A stretch of 64,000 nucleotides of DNA from assembly GCA_025175895.1 (NCBI GenBank), contig CM046003.1, positions 43,332,335 through 43,396,334 on the forward strand, written 5' to 3'. The DNA is from Wurfbainia villosa. Taxonomy: Eukaryota > Streptophyta > Magnoliopsida > Zingiberales > Zingiberaceae. Positions 11,473 through 22,793 of the stretch are shown here, one piece after another; position 1 is the stretch's first letter; the number at the start of each line of letters is the position of its first letter. The notes under the pieces are model-generated. The model saw only the letters and a list, made by a program, of their open reading frames with translations. It did no database searches and was not told the DNA's origin. Position numbers and translations under genes: made by a program.

Positions 11473-12061
11473 ATTAATTACTTGATTAATTTACTTATGC
11501 ATGCCTAGTTAGTTATTACTTGCTTAATTTAGAAAGGTTAGATAAGACCAAAGGTTAATTAATCTTGACAACATAGTATCAGGATGCGGTGAGATGATAG
11601 TATGTTAGGGAAACGAATTCACATGTATCCAGGTTAGATAAGGAGCATCTAGCTTGGTGCACTTGGCTAAGTGAAACTAACTGAAGCTACCTCACCACAT
11701 CCTAAACTAGTTAGACCAGGATTTAACTCTAAAGTAAATTAAGTGTATAATTTCTTAAGTTGGCTTTGTCTAAGGAAGTAGTAATTATTCCGATCAAAGA
11801 AGGCCTCTATTTCTCATCATGACCTAGAAACCCTCTTTTGAAATCTTCACTTAACTAACTAAATGTTAAATCTGAATCTAACCCAAGGTTAATTAATTTT
11901 CAAATCATTAAAATTAACTAAGTAAAATTGTAAGTCATCTCACAAAATATATAAGGTTAACATGATTGATCATGTAGAAAGGGTGAGATGAAACTTAGGA
12001 TAAAAACTTCTAAATTGATTTAAAATTCCAATATCCGATCCAACTACTATATGTGTAGGAT
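11473..12061 (+). other. Gag-pol spacer of element I
   Basis: About 590 bp with stops in all frames between the end of gag and the protease. In element II these two are nearly adjacent. It holds CATCTCAC (11936) paired with GTGAGATG (11983), and inside that ACATGA/TCATGT. Part of it recurs in Ib, so it is an old feature of family I, not a random insertion. Confidence 0.7.
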
Positions 12062-14843
12062 CAATGGATGTTGGACAGTGGGTGCTCCAGACATATGACC
12101 AGACTGACTAAAGTTTATGAAGCTCATATTCAAAAACCTTGGATCGGTAGCTTTCGGAAACAACGATAAACTCAAAATCATTGAATCAGGAGATATTGAG
12201 CTAAACTCAAACTATATAATACACAAAGTCTTATTAGTAGAGAATTTTGTGTTTAATCTTTTAAGTGTTAGTCAATTGTGTGATACTAGTTATAAAGTTA
12301 CCTTTTTACCAAATAAATGTCTAGTTAAGAATAATGATTGCTCAAAAATCATACTTAGAGGAATTAGGAATAGTAATATTTACACAATAAATCTACCCAA
12401 CTCTTCAACCAAGTGTCTAATGACACAGCAAGAGGAATTATGGTTATGGCACAGACGATTGGGTTACTCCCATCTAAGACTTATACGTAAAATAAGTCAT
12501 AATGGTCTAGTTAGAGTTTTACCTAAACTAGGTAACTTAGAAAATAAAATATGTAATGCATGTCAACAAGGAAAACAAATTAAAACTTCACATAACTTGA
12601 CTAATCAAGAGAGAACTAAAGATGTGCTTGAGCTCCTACACTTGGACCTTTTTGACTCACATGGAGCTAAGTCACTAAATGGGAGTTAATATTGTTTAGT
12701 AATAGTAGATGACTACTCTAGGTTTACTTGGGTAAAATTTTTAAAACATAAAAATGAAACCTTGGATCAATTTACTAATCTATGCAAGCTATTAGAAAAT
12801 GAAAAGAACTTAAGAATTAAAAGAATTAGAAGTGACAATGGTGGAGAATTTGAAAATCATAAGTTTACTGAATTTTGTAATCAAAACGGATACCACCATG
12901 AATTCTCTTTCCCTAAGACCACTCAACAAAATGGGTTAGTTGAACAAAAAAATATAACCCTACAAGAGGCTGTAGGACCATGTTGAACAAATACAACTTA
13001 CCTAATAAATTTTGGGCAGAAGCAGTCAATACTGTCTGCCATGTCCAAAATAGAACCTTAATAATTAAACGACACAAGAAAATATCTTATGAAATACTAC
13101 GAAAAAATATCTAACATCAAGTACTTTAGAGTCTTTGGATGTAAAGTACACATACTAAATACAAAAGATTACTTAGGAAAATTACCTTTAAAACAACTAC
13201 CGACATATTTCTAGGATATTCAACCACCAATAGAGTCTATAGGGTATATAATAATGAATCCTTAAGAATTGAAAAAATAATTAATGTAGTATTTAATGAA
13301 GAAAACAATTCTACAAAATCCGAAGTAAACATTGAATTAAACAACAAAAGCTTAGAAAATGAAGTTAGACCTGAACCTAACCCACAATATGAATCAAGCA
13401 TAAACCCTAATCCAAACTAATCTAGAGTATGAAGTAATCATCTAATTAACCAAGTATTAGGTGATTTGAATCTAGGAGTTCAAACTTGAGCATCCTATAG
13501 AAATATGAGTCAAATCTCACTCATATCCAAAATTGAACCTAAAACCATAGAACAAACTCTTCTTGACCCAGGTTGGATCATTGCCATGCAAGAAGAATTA
13601 GGTCAATTCACTAGGAATCAAGTTTGGGGATTAGTACCTACACCTAAAGGCAAAATAATCATAGGAACAAGATGGGTATTTCGGAATAAACTTGATGACA
13701 AAGGTGAAGTTATAAGGAATAAAGCTAGAATAGTAGCAAAAGGATTTAGTCAAGTAGAGGGGTTGGATTATGACGAGACCTATGCACTTGTAACAAGACT
13801 TGAATCAATTAGAATGTTGCTAGCCTATGTCGCACATAGAGGATTTAAATTATTTCAAATGGATATCAAGTCAACATTTTTGAATGGTTTTATCAAAGAG
13901 GAGGTGTATGCTAGCCAACCACCTGGATTTGAATACTTAGGCCAACCTAACCATGTACTTAAACTTAGGAAAGCCCTATATGGATTAAAGCAAGCACCTA
14001 GGGCTTGGTATGAGAGACTATATATTCACCTAAAATCTAAAGGATTTAATCAAGGATTAGTTGACCCAACATTATTCATAAAGATTGTAGGAAAAGATAT
14101 TTTTATAGCCCAAGTCTATGTAGATGATATAATATTTGGAACAACAAACACAACATTTCTAAATGAATTTATCTCACTAATGGAGAGTGAGTTTGAAATG
14201 AGTTTAGTAGGTGAACTCACTTTCTTCTTAGATTTACAAATAAACCAAACAAGAGAAGGAATCTATATGCATCAAAATAAATATGCTAAGGAATTAATTA
14301 GAAAATTTGGCATGTAAAATGCTAAAGAAATTAATACACGTATGGCAACTAATGTAGACATTGGAAAAGATTTAGAAGGAAAACTATAGATTTAAAATAC
14401 TATAGGAGTGCAATAGGTAGCATTTTGTACTTAATGCAAGCCGACATGATATACTTTTTACAGTAAGTATACGTGCAAGATTTCAGTCTTATGCCAAAGA
14501 ATCGTACCTAACCTTAGTGAAAAGAATCTTTAGATATATAAAAGGAACTCAAAATGTAGAAATATGGTACCCTAGATCAAATGAGTTTGAACTAATCGAA
14601 TACTCTGACTCAGATTATGCCGGTAGTAAACTCGATAGGAAAAACACAAGTGGCTGCCGCCAACTTCTAGGATCAAGTCTAGTTAGTTGGTGTAGTAGAA
14701 AATAACATTGTGTTGTTTTGTCTACTACTGAAGCAGAATACGTAGCCATGAGTGAGTGTGTAACTCAACTTCTTTAGATGAAGAACACTCTAAATGACTT
14801 CCAACTAAACTTTAGTAATACTACAGTCATGATTGATAATATT
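12062..14843 (+). pseudogene. pol: pol of element I: protease, integrase, reverse transcriptase, start of RNase H
   Basis: The pol polyprotein cuts itself, copies RNA and integrates DNA. The protease motif WMLDSGCSRHMT begins at 12065 with its catalytic Asp intact. A frame break follows. The integrase zinc region (H-RRLGYS-H ... CNACQQGKQ), the catalytic Asp in RSDNGGEF and Glu in LVEQKN are visible. Stops and frameshifts occur at 12687-12689, 12984-12986 and through 13000-13440. Reverse transcriptase is one open stretch at 13505-14317, with YVDD at 14117-14128. RNase H (YSDSDYAGS, STTEAEY) has stops near 14703 and 14776. It stops at the target duplication of element II and resumes at 42266. 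Confidence 0.9.
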
Positions 14844-16089
14844 TGTTGGTGTAACAATGCCCCAAGCATTTATATGTTTTGATGTTTGGATAATCATCAA
14901 GTTAGGCAATATTTTGTGATCTAATTGTAAACATGTTTAAGTGACAGGAAAAATCCAAGTATGAAGACTTGGTAAAGGAAAAGTCCAAGTGTGATCTTGG
15001 CAAAAGAAGTCCAAGAAAAGGGCTTGGCGGCGTAAGACCAAGCATGTAGTCTTGGCGGCGTAAAGTCCAAGCGGACCTTAGAAAAGGAAGTCCAAAGGCA
15101 AGTCTTGGCAAGTAAGTCCAAGCATGTAGTCTTGGCGGCGTAAAGTCCAAGGATACTTTGGAAAAGAGAAACCCAAGACATGACGAAACCGAAGGAAGCT
15201 CTTGGAAGCAAGCGCAAAGGATAAACAAGTCACGGACTCGGAGGGATCCTAGAGGCGCAAGGCTAAAGGAAGAGCTAGAAGGTTAAGTCTAGGTCTATGG
15301 AGTCAATTCAAGTATGAATTACTCATACTTGACGAGTATCAGTCGACTGATAAGATGCTCAACTGAGTCAGGCTAAAACCCTGACAATCAGTCGACTGCC
15401 AAGAGTTGGCAGTCGATTGATGCCACAATCAGTTGAATGCCAATATCGACAGTCGACTGATCAAGTTGACATCGGGCACAGAATGGAGTCTCACTCGACT
15501 CCGCGTGGGGATCACTCGACTGATCGCTTCATCAGTTGACTGATGAAGTAATCAGTCGATTGATCAGGCTATCGTTGGAAATGACAGTTCCGTATCTCCA
15601 CGGATTCGCCTCGTCAAAAGTCGTTGGCTGCAACGGTAGTCGACTGATGTTGTACATCAGCCGACTGATGCTATACATCAGCCAACTGATTGTGGCCCAA
15701 CGGGAAAAATAATCCTCTCTCTATAAAAAGAGGGCTTGGGGTGCTTGAGAAGGCTAGTGCTTATCTTTCAACCTTATTCTCAAGCTCCCCACGAATTTTC
15801 AAAGGCTTTCTTTGTGTTAATTCCTCCTCTTCTCCTAAATCTCATTTTCTTCATTGTAAGAAGAGGAGAGTTTCTTGTAAAGGAAAGATTCTTAGTGGAA
15901 TTGCTTGGGTTGATCCACCTTAAGGATCGCCGTGGAGTAGGAGTGTTATCTCCGAACCACGTAAAAGGCTTCGTGTTAGCGTTTGTGTTTAGCTTCTTGT
16001 TTTTGTGTAGTATTTGCTCCCGCTAACATTTCTTGTAGATTTCGAAAAGAGGCTATTCACCCCCTCTAGCCTTCCAAGGATCCCTAACA
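14844..16089 (+). repeat. 5' LTR of element II
   Basis: It begins TGTTGGTGTAACAATG and ends GATCCCTAACA. It includes a CCAAG/CTTGG repeat array (about 14965-15150), about ten CAGTCGACTG-like palindromes (15345-15690) and a TATA box (15722-15730). Confidence 0.93.
15722..15730 (+). promoter_or_regulatory. TATA box of the 5' LTR of element II
   Basis: TATAAAAAG, followed by an AGAGGGCTTGG context repeated in the 3' LTR (41897-41905). It marks the likely U3/R boundary, downstream of the palindrome array. Confidence 0.65.
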
Positions 16090-16091
16090 AG

Positions 16092-16103
16092 TGGTATCAG
16101 AGC
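16092..16103 (+). other. Primer binding site of element II
   Basis: TGGTATCAGAGC, an exact initiator tRNA-Met primer site, 2 bp after the LTR. Confidence 0.92.
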
Positions 16104-16143
16104 CCGGATCACATCGGAAGATCTAACAATAAACTGAAGCACG

Positions 16144-17761
16144 ATGGCATTCCAAGAGGGGTATAGCATGGCGAGGCCTCCTTTCTTCGACGACAACGAC
16201 TTCAGCTACTGGAAAGGTAGGATGGAATACTACCTTATGAATGATATTGAAAATTGGTTTAGTGTTGTAGATGGATTCGAGAAGCCGATTGATGAATACG
16301 GAGCGCCTATACCAACCAAGGATTGGACGAGGGACATGGCCAAGAAGGCTCAAGTTAACGCCAAAGCAACAACCACACTTCAATGTGGTTTGTCAAAAGA
16401 GCAACTAAGCAAAGTGGGGCCTTTCGAATCGGCAAAGGAGCTTTGGGAGAAGCTAATTGAGCTCAACGAGGGATCGAAGGAAACAAGAAGAGCCAAGAGA
16501 GATCTCTTGATAGGCCAACTCCAAAGCTTTGCCATGAAGACCAATGAGACCGTAAGCCAAATGCACGGTCGCTTCAAGGAGGTAGTCAACGGACTACATG
16601 TGATTGGTGAAAAGGTCGACAACTGAGGCCTTGTGAGGTATATTCTTCAAGCCTTCCCTAGAACAACCTTATGGGCATCAATGGTAGATGCTTATAAGGT
16701 GTCTAGGGATCGTTCTTTGGTTAAATTAGATGAACTTTTTTTGTGAGTTTGAGTTGCACGAGCAAGCTAACACTTCATCCAAGGAGAAAGGTGTAGCTCT
16801 TTTTGTAGGAAAGAAGGACAAGAAGAAGAAGGAGAAGAAAGAAGTCTCTTCTTCATCCGAATCCGAGGAGGAGTCATCTAGTAGCGACGACGAGCTATCG
16901 GCTAGTGAGGTAGCTCACTATGTAAAGAAATTTGGTGGGAGATCAAGAAAACTCACCAAGAAGGATGTGAGGAGAATGTTCCAATCCTCCAAAGGTAAAA
17001 CCTCAACTAGTTCAATTTCTACATCTAATGTAACTTGTTATGGTTGCAACAAGAAAGGGCACATCAAGCCAAATTGCCCGGACCTAAAGATGGAGGAGAA
17101 GGAAAATAAGAAGAAGGAAAAGAAGGAGAAGAAGAAGAAGGAGGAAATGGTGGCACAAACTTGGGATACACAAAGTATAGAAGATTCCTCCGATGATGAA
17201 GAAATTTTCCATGTCATAAGAAACATGACACTCATGGCTTTGGAGAATAGCTCAAGTAAAGAGTCATCCTCCTCCTCCTCAAGCGATGAACCATCATCTA
17301 GTGACGATGAGGTAAAGGACTCCCCTAGAATAGAATTATTATATGAAACTATTGCATGCCTTCAAAATGCACTAAATAAATCAAAGTCTAGGATTAAGGA
17401 TTTAAAAGTAGAAATTAGATCCATTAAGAATGTAGAAATTTCTTGTAATGATGCATGTTCATTTAGGGATGAGAATGATGAACTTAGAAAAGAAATAGGT
17501 AACCTAAAAGCATGCTTAGAGAAATTTACGAATGGGTCCAAATATCTTGATATGATTCTTAGGGACCAAAGGGTCATTTATAATAAGGCTGGCATAGGAT
17601 ATAGGCCTAAGGAGAAGGAGGTAGCCTTTACATCCCTTGTGAGTAGAAAATCAACTGTTAGGAGCAAGATTAGAAAGGCTTGGGTCCCTAAAGAATTTTT
17701 AATTGATGCTACCGGACCTAAAATTTGGGTGCCTAAGACTTGCATTTTTCATGTTGTATAG
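16144..17761 (+). pseudogene. gag: gag of element II
   Basis: The start MAFQEGYSMARPPFFD at 16144 matches the family N-terminus. The Gag domain (YWKGRMEYYL, LWEKLIELNEG, TLWASMVDAYK) is broken by TGA at 16624-16626, likely from CGA, and by a frameshift in a T run near 16737. After that the frame is open to 17761. An acidic, Ser-rich stretch is followed by one zinc knuckle, CYGCNKKGHIKPNC (17036-17077), a Lys/Glu-rich run, a second Ser-rich stretch, a coiled coil (about 17330-17530) and the tail motifs KAWVPK and KIWVPK. Only two lesions in about 540 codons, so it is younger than the gag of I. Confidence 0.9.
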
Positions 17762-19288
17762 TTATAAGGACCAAGCTTATGGATTGTTGGTAGTGGTTGT
17801 TCAAAACACATGACCGGTGATGAGAGCAAATTCTCAACAATCAACCACATTAGCAAAGGGAAGGTGTCTTTTGGAAATAGTGGTAAACTTAAGATCCTAG
17901 GAAAAGGGACAATTGAGGTATCTCCAAACCTTGCAATTCACAAAGTATTATTAGTCAAAAATATGAAATTTAATTTTCTTAATGTAAGTCAATTATGTGA
18001 TGCCAATTTTGATGTTCAATTTGATTCTTCTAAATGCTTCATAAGACACAAAAATCAAAATGATTGCATGTTAGTAGGTTTTAGGAAATCAAATATATAC
18101 TATGTTGATTTATCCTATGCTACTAACGCTTCTACTAAGTGTCTTATTGCAAAAGAAGAAGAGAGTTGGCTATGACATAGGAGGCTAGGGCACATCAACA
18201 TGAAAAATATTGTCAAAATGGCCAAGAAGAAGCTAGTCAAGGGGTTGCCAAAAGTCAAGTATCTTAAGGACAAAATGTGTGATGCATGCCAAGAAGGAAA
18301 GCAATCAAGATCATCACACAGAGGTAAATCTTTACTTAGTACCGTTTTACCTCTAGAACTCTTACATGTTGATTTATTTGATTTTCATAGTACTCCCTCC
18401 ATGATTGGTAGTAAATATTTCCTAGTTATAGTAGATGATTTTTCTAGATTTACTTGGGTATTCTTCATGAAACATAAGGATGAAACCCTAGGAATAATCA
18501 TTGGCTTTAGCAAAAGAGTAGAGAATGAAAAGAATCTCAAAATCAACTGGATCCGTAGTGATTATGGTGGAGAATTTGAGAATTCTAACTTCTCAAAATT
18601 TTGCCTAAAACAAGGGTACAAGCATGAATTTTCATGTCCTAGAACACCCCAACAAAATGGGGTAATAGAAAGAAAAAATCGTGCCCTACAAGAAGCGGCT
18701 AGGACTATGCTTAATGCATATTCTTTACCTAGCTACTTGTGGGCGGAAGCAGTCAATACCGCTTGCTATATCAAAAATAGGGTTTTCGTTCATAGGTTTT
18801 TAGGGAAAACCCCATTTGAATTGTGGAATGGTACAATTCCAACAATTCACTACTTCAAAGTCTTTGGATGCAAAGTTTACATTTTAAACACCAAAGATAA
18901 CCTCGGTAAATTTGAATCTAAAGTGGATGAGGGAATCCTAGTTGGATACTCATCCACTAGTGTAGGGTATAGAGTTTATAATAAAAGAACTCAAAAGGTT
19001 GAAGAATCTTCAAATGTCCAATTTGATGAAACTTTAAATACTTACCCTAGGAAATCCCCTATTGATGATGATATCAATGACAAAAATCAAGAAATTACCC
19101 AAAAATTTCAAGATTTGACTTTAGGAGGTAATGATCAAGGGAGAGAGTTAAGTCAAGGGGGAGTAAGAGGTGACTCCGAGGATGAAAGAAGGGTTGAGGA
19201 TAATTATGATCAAAATCAAGTTAATACACCTCCTAGAACAATAAGAGTTCATCAAAATCACCTCATAGATCAAATTGCAGGTGAATTA
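17762..19288 (+). pseudogene. pol: pol of element II, first part: protease and integrase
   Basis: It begins about 10 bases after gag. The protease motif reads WIVGSGCSKHMTG (from 17780); the family norm has Asp where this has Gly, so the active site is lost. The integrase zinc region (HRRLGHINMKN ... CDACQEGKQ) carries one in-frame stop, TGA at 18173-18175, where family members have Trp. The rest is open to 19288: catalytic Asp in LLHVDLFD and RSDYGGEF, Glu in GVIERKNRAL, then the GKTPFELW and FGCKVY regions and a hydrophilic C-terminus. It ends at the target duplication of element III and resumes at 38326. Confidence 0.92.
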
Positions 19289-20368
19289 TGTTAGTAATAT
19301 ATGAGAGATGTCCTAAGGCAATCGCCTTATGTATGAACCATTTATATGATAAATGAAGATTCACTATTTGAGTATACATGTTTTATGTATTTGATTGGAT
19401 CTTAAACTCATTTACTGAATGCCCACGATACGATTCACAGCATGAGAGAATTTGTGATTGGATCACAACTAGTGAGTATCTCTACATGTGTAATTGTGAT
19501 GTATCGGAATTATCCCTAGTCGATGAATTGATGGATTTGGACACCATCAATTCTGTCGAGACTAGCACGAGGTATACTCCTTGGTGTATCCAAGCAGCTG
19601 ATTCTCATTGGCTGGAGACATAGTGATGTCCGGAGTTAATCGTAGATGCTAGTTATGGTAACTAGTTCATTGGAGTGACCAGCCGTAAGACTTCATATGG
19701 TTCTCTGCATATATAGATATGTCAATGAAGTTCTTACTGTGGCTTAAGTGCGATGTTCCTTTGACTTGCGGTATTCAAGTCATCTTGATCATGGAGACTT
19801 ATGCTTTGACATCTTAAGCAAACATCTCTAAGGAGATGTGGACCCGGATGATTGGGTATAAGTAAGTGATCGAAGGTGTTTGAATAGCCTATAAAGGATT
19901 CACCACTCCTTGCGAGGAGATGTATACCCATGGCCTCTCGTCGGATTGTTACTAAAGTCTTTGGCCAAAGCATTACATGTTTAGAGTAAGGTACTCTTCG
20001 ATACATGTGGAATAACTAGAATCCGTAGGACGAGGAAATGATACTTGGGCTAGGTGTGACGTAGTCGACCTAGTGAGGTGACACTATAGACCATGTCACG
20101 AACCAAGTGGGTATAAGATGAGTGAAGGAATGGGGCACGATTCATTCGAACTCTTGAAGGGTTTGAAATAGTTACGGATCAGGTTGATCTTTTAGGTTAA
20201 TTGGGGATCATGATGTACTACTAGGTGCCACTCATGATCGTTCTATAATTAATGGTTAATTATAGACGGCCAACATAAACCGAGAACCTATTTGGTCACA
20301 CGCACAACGAGTGTAATCCAAAGGATTTAAAACGAGCTTGAGAATGGGATTCTCAGACCGAGAGAAAC

Positions 20369-20597
20369 TATGTTTGGTTGGACCAAACATAAAGCGAGCA
20401 TGAAATTGTTTCAGTCGCAATGGAAGCGTGGATGAGCCGTGTCTTATGAAGACATAATGGATGAACCAAAATGGTTTGGTTCTAATCCAATGGATGATAA
20501 TAAACCAAAGGGTTTGGTTTATTTTAAACGAATGAACCAAAAGTTGGTTCGGTTCGTTTTAACTTAAAATAAACCATCATGGTTTGGTTTATTTTAA
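20369..20597. repeat. Cluster of five AACCAAA-core inverted repeats in the LTR of element III
   Basis: Perfect stems lie at 20369-20391 (10 bp, loop TGG), 20463-20482 (8 bp), 20499-20523 (11 bp, loop GGG), 20534-20550 (7 bp) and 20564-20597 (12 bp). The same cluster is in the 3' LTR at about 37209-37437. It ends roughly 70 bp upstream of the TATA box, so it lies in U3. Confidence 0.85.
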
Positions 20598-20667
20598 CTT
20601 ATCCTAATGGAGCGGGTTAACGGGCTTTATGGATATGATCCATTAACCATTAAGAGAATTAGTTCTC

Positions 20668-20675
20668 TATAAAAG
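20668..20675 (+). promoter_or_regulatory. TATA box of the 5' LTR of element III
   Basis: TATAAAAG in the context TCTCTATAAAAGAGGGC, conserved in the 3' LTR at 37508-37515. Confidence 0.65.
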
Positions 20676-21502
20676 AGGGCTTAAGGGATTGTTAAACCCT
20701 AACTAATCCAAACCCTAGCCCCCTTGAGTTGCCGCCCACCTCCACCTTGGAGTTAATTGGCGCCAACCCTAAAGCTGCCGCCGCCCAGCTTGTGTGCAGC
20801 CGTCCAAGTCTTTGCCGGCGTCCAAGCTTCAGTCGGAGAACCTCCGGCGACCCTCCGGCGATCTCCTTTGGGTTTGGTGATAAGGTGAGCTTCCATCTTT
20901 CCTTAGCCGGCCTCTATTCCTCCACCAAAAGCTGTCCAGTTTTTCTGGACAGCTTGTTTCTTTGTTGTCGGAGCGTCGTTTGGACGACGGTTAGTGCTCC
21001 GACAGCGGCTAACTTACCGGGATTTGATCTCCGGTAATCCTCTGAGTGGGGGCGAAGGATTAAGTCAAGCGGTTGTGAATACCTCTCCGGAGAAGCGAGT
21101 TTTGAGAACTCGTTTTAGGATCCGAATTTGGATTCGGATCGTGATCATCTCTCGATCATGTCGTCTTCAACACGAGGCTAGTAACCCGTACGAAGACGAA
21201 GCTCGTGACTTAGCGAAGTCATCCCGAGGAGCTCGGCGTGGATACGGATAGAGACGATTCTTACGAGGATCGTTCCGGTTGATGCCGTTCCCACTACACG
21301 TCATACGAAAGGTATAACGTAGATAAATTTCTTTTATTGCAAATTTTAATTTACGGTTATGTCTACACTTGTTGTAATATGCATGCGTGTGTTGTGTGTG
21401 TTGTAATAAATATAGATTTATTATTTTTAATTGCTTCCGCTGTGCTCATGTTTACGAAACATGATCGAACACACACACGCCGCGGTGTCGGAAACCCAAT
21501 AG

Positions 21503-21514
21503 TGGTATCAGAGC
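21503..21514 (+). other. Primer binding site of element III
   Basis: TGGTATCAGAGC (first T at 21503-21504) directly after the LTR, complementary to initiator tRNA-Met. Confidence 0.9.
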
Positions 21515-22793
21515 CCAGGTTGTGTTTCGACATAATCGTAAAAATGGTTTTGCGATAGTCATAATGTATTTCTGGAAATTTTCTAAATTTTAGAAATTTA
21601 GAAGTATTTATGGAAAATTTTCAATTTTGGAAAGTCTAGAAGTATTTATGGAAATCTTCCACTTTTGGAAAGTTGAAAGTATTTATGGAAATTGATATTT
21701 TCCATAAATAAAATATTTGATTAGATTCTGGAAATTTGTTTCCTAATTTAATCATGATTTGATTTGGGAAATCAAATCTTAAAATATTTTATTTCCATAA
21801 GTAGTTTTAATGATTTAGGAAATTGGTTTCCTAAATAGATTTTCCTTAATCAAATAATTCCATGAATAAAATATGTGATTAGATTTGGAAATTTGTTTCC
21901 TAATTTAATTATGATTTGATTTGGAGAATCAAATCTTAAACATATTTTATTTCCATAAATAGTTATGACATATAAGGAAATTATATACATGACATAATTG
22001 TATTCCATGTAATTGCATTAGATGCATAACATTATGCCATGCGTGTCGTGACATGTAGATGTATGCCATGTATGCCATGCCATGTAGATAATAGTTATTT
22101 GCATGCAAAGAGGATGAGACATAAAAACCCTTAATCAATATTAAAGCCTACACCTTCCATTAATATGGTTAGAACCAGAGTTCTGTTTCTTGTTCGGGTT
22201 GTTGGACTCTCTCCAAGCCCGGCTCGAACATGAATATGTTCAAACCATGGAATAGTTTAATACTAATATGGTAAGAGTCAGAGGTCAATCGTTAGCTTTG
22301 GTTGTTGGACTCTCTCCAAGCTGGGCTAATTGGTTGAATGCGCTCTAACCATATTAAAACTATGTCCTGATTAATGGGTTGGCTTTAACCTGGAGCATCG
22401 GCTTGTTGGACTCTCTCCAAGGTCAATGTAAAGGGAGGTGAAGTTGGGTGCTATGCATATGATGCATACTTGTTAATGTGTTAACAACCCGATGTATGTG
22501 TGAACATTCAATTAGTTGATAGCACATTGTGATAGTTGCATATACGGGATATGCAATCGGTATAGATGATACCTACCGTCGTAGTTATGAATGGCTTGTT
22601 GGACTCTCTCCAAGGTTGTTCATAACTATGATGGATATCAACTCATTCGGAGATGGACCTACGATCTCCCGAAGTGATTTTGGGGTTTTTGAAATTCGAA
22701 AAATGAATGGGATTTATAAATGTATATTGATGCATTTTAAAATCATCTTTCTCATATATGCTCGTTTTGTATTTCTAGGTCAATAAATTGATC
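21515..22793 (+). other. Structured leader of element III
   Basis: Untranslated region between primer site and gag. Up to about 21700 it has tandem copies of AGTATTTATGGAAA. At 21701-21800 and 21858-21960 are two copies of a cloverleaf-like module. At 22165-22634 four hairpins share the core TTGTTGGACTCTCTCCAAG. Another inverted-repeat domain lies at 22448-22525. The pairing is seen directly in the sequence; a role in RNA packaging, dimerisation or translation is inference. Confidence 0.8.

Larger units (their letters stand above)
19289..21501 (+). repeat. 5' LTR of element III
   Basis: It begins TGTTAGTAATATATGAG; the inner end reads CCCAATA where the 3' LTR has CCCAACA. The TATA box is at 20668. 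A cluster of perfect AACCAAA/TTTGGTT inverted repeats lies at 20369-20597, upstream of the TATA box. The part after the TATA box is GC-richer. Confidence 0.93.

Noticed and set aside
14965..15150. CRISPR-like array of short repeats and spacers
   Set aside because: Plant LTR context, imperfect units of varying spacing and no cas genes. It is a degenerate tandem repeat of the U3 region.
20729..21037. 102-codon ORF after the TATA box of LTR III
   Set aside because: The partner LTR (37569 onwards) has a deletion and changes that break the frame, so it is not maintained.
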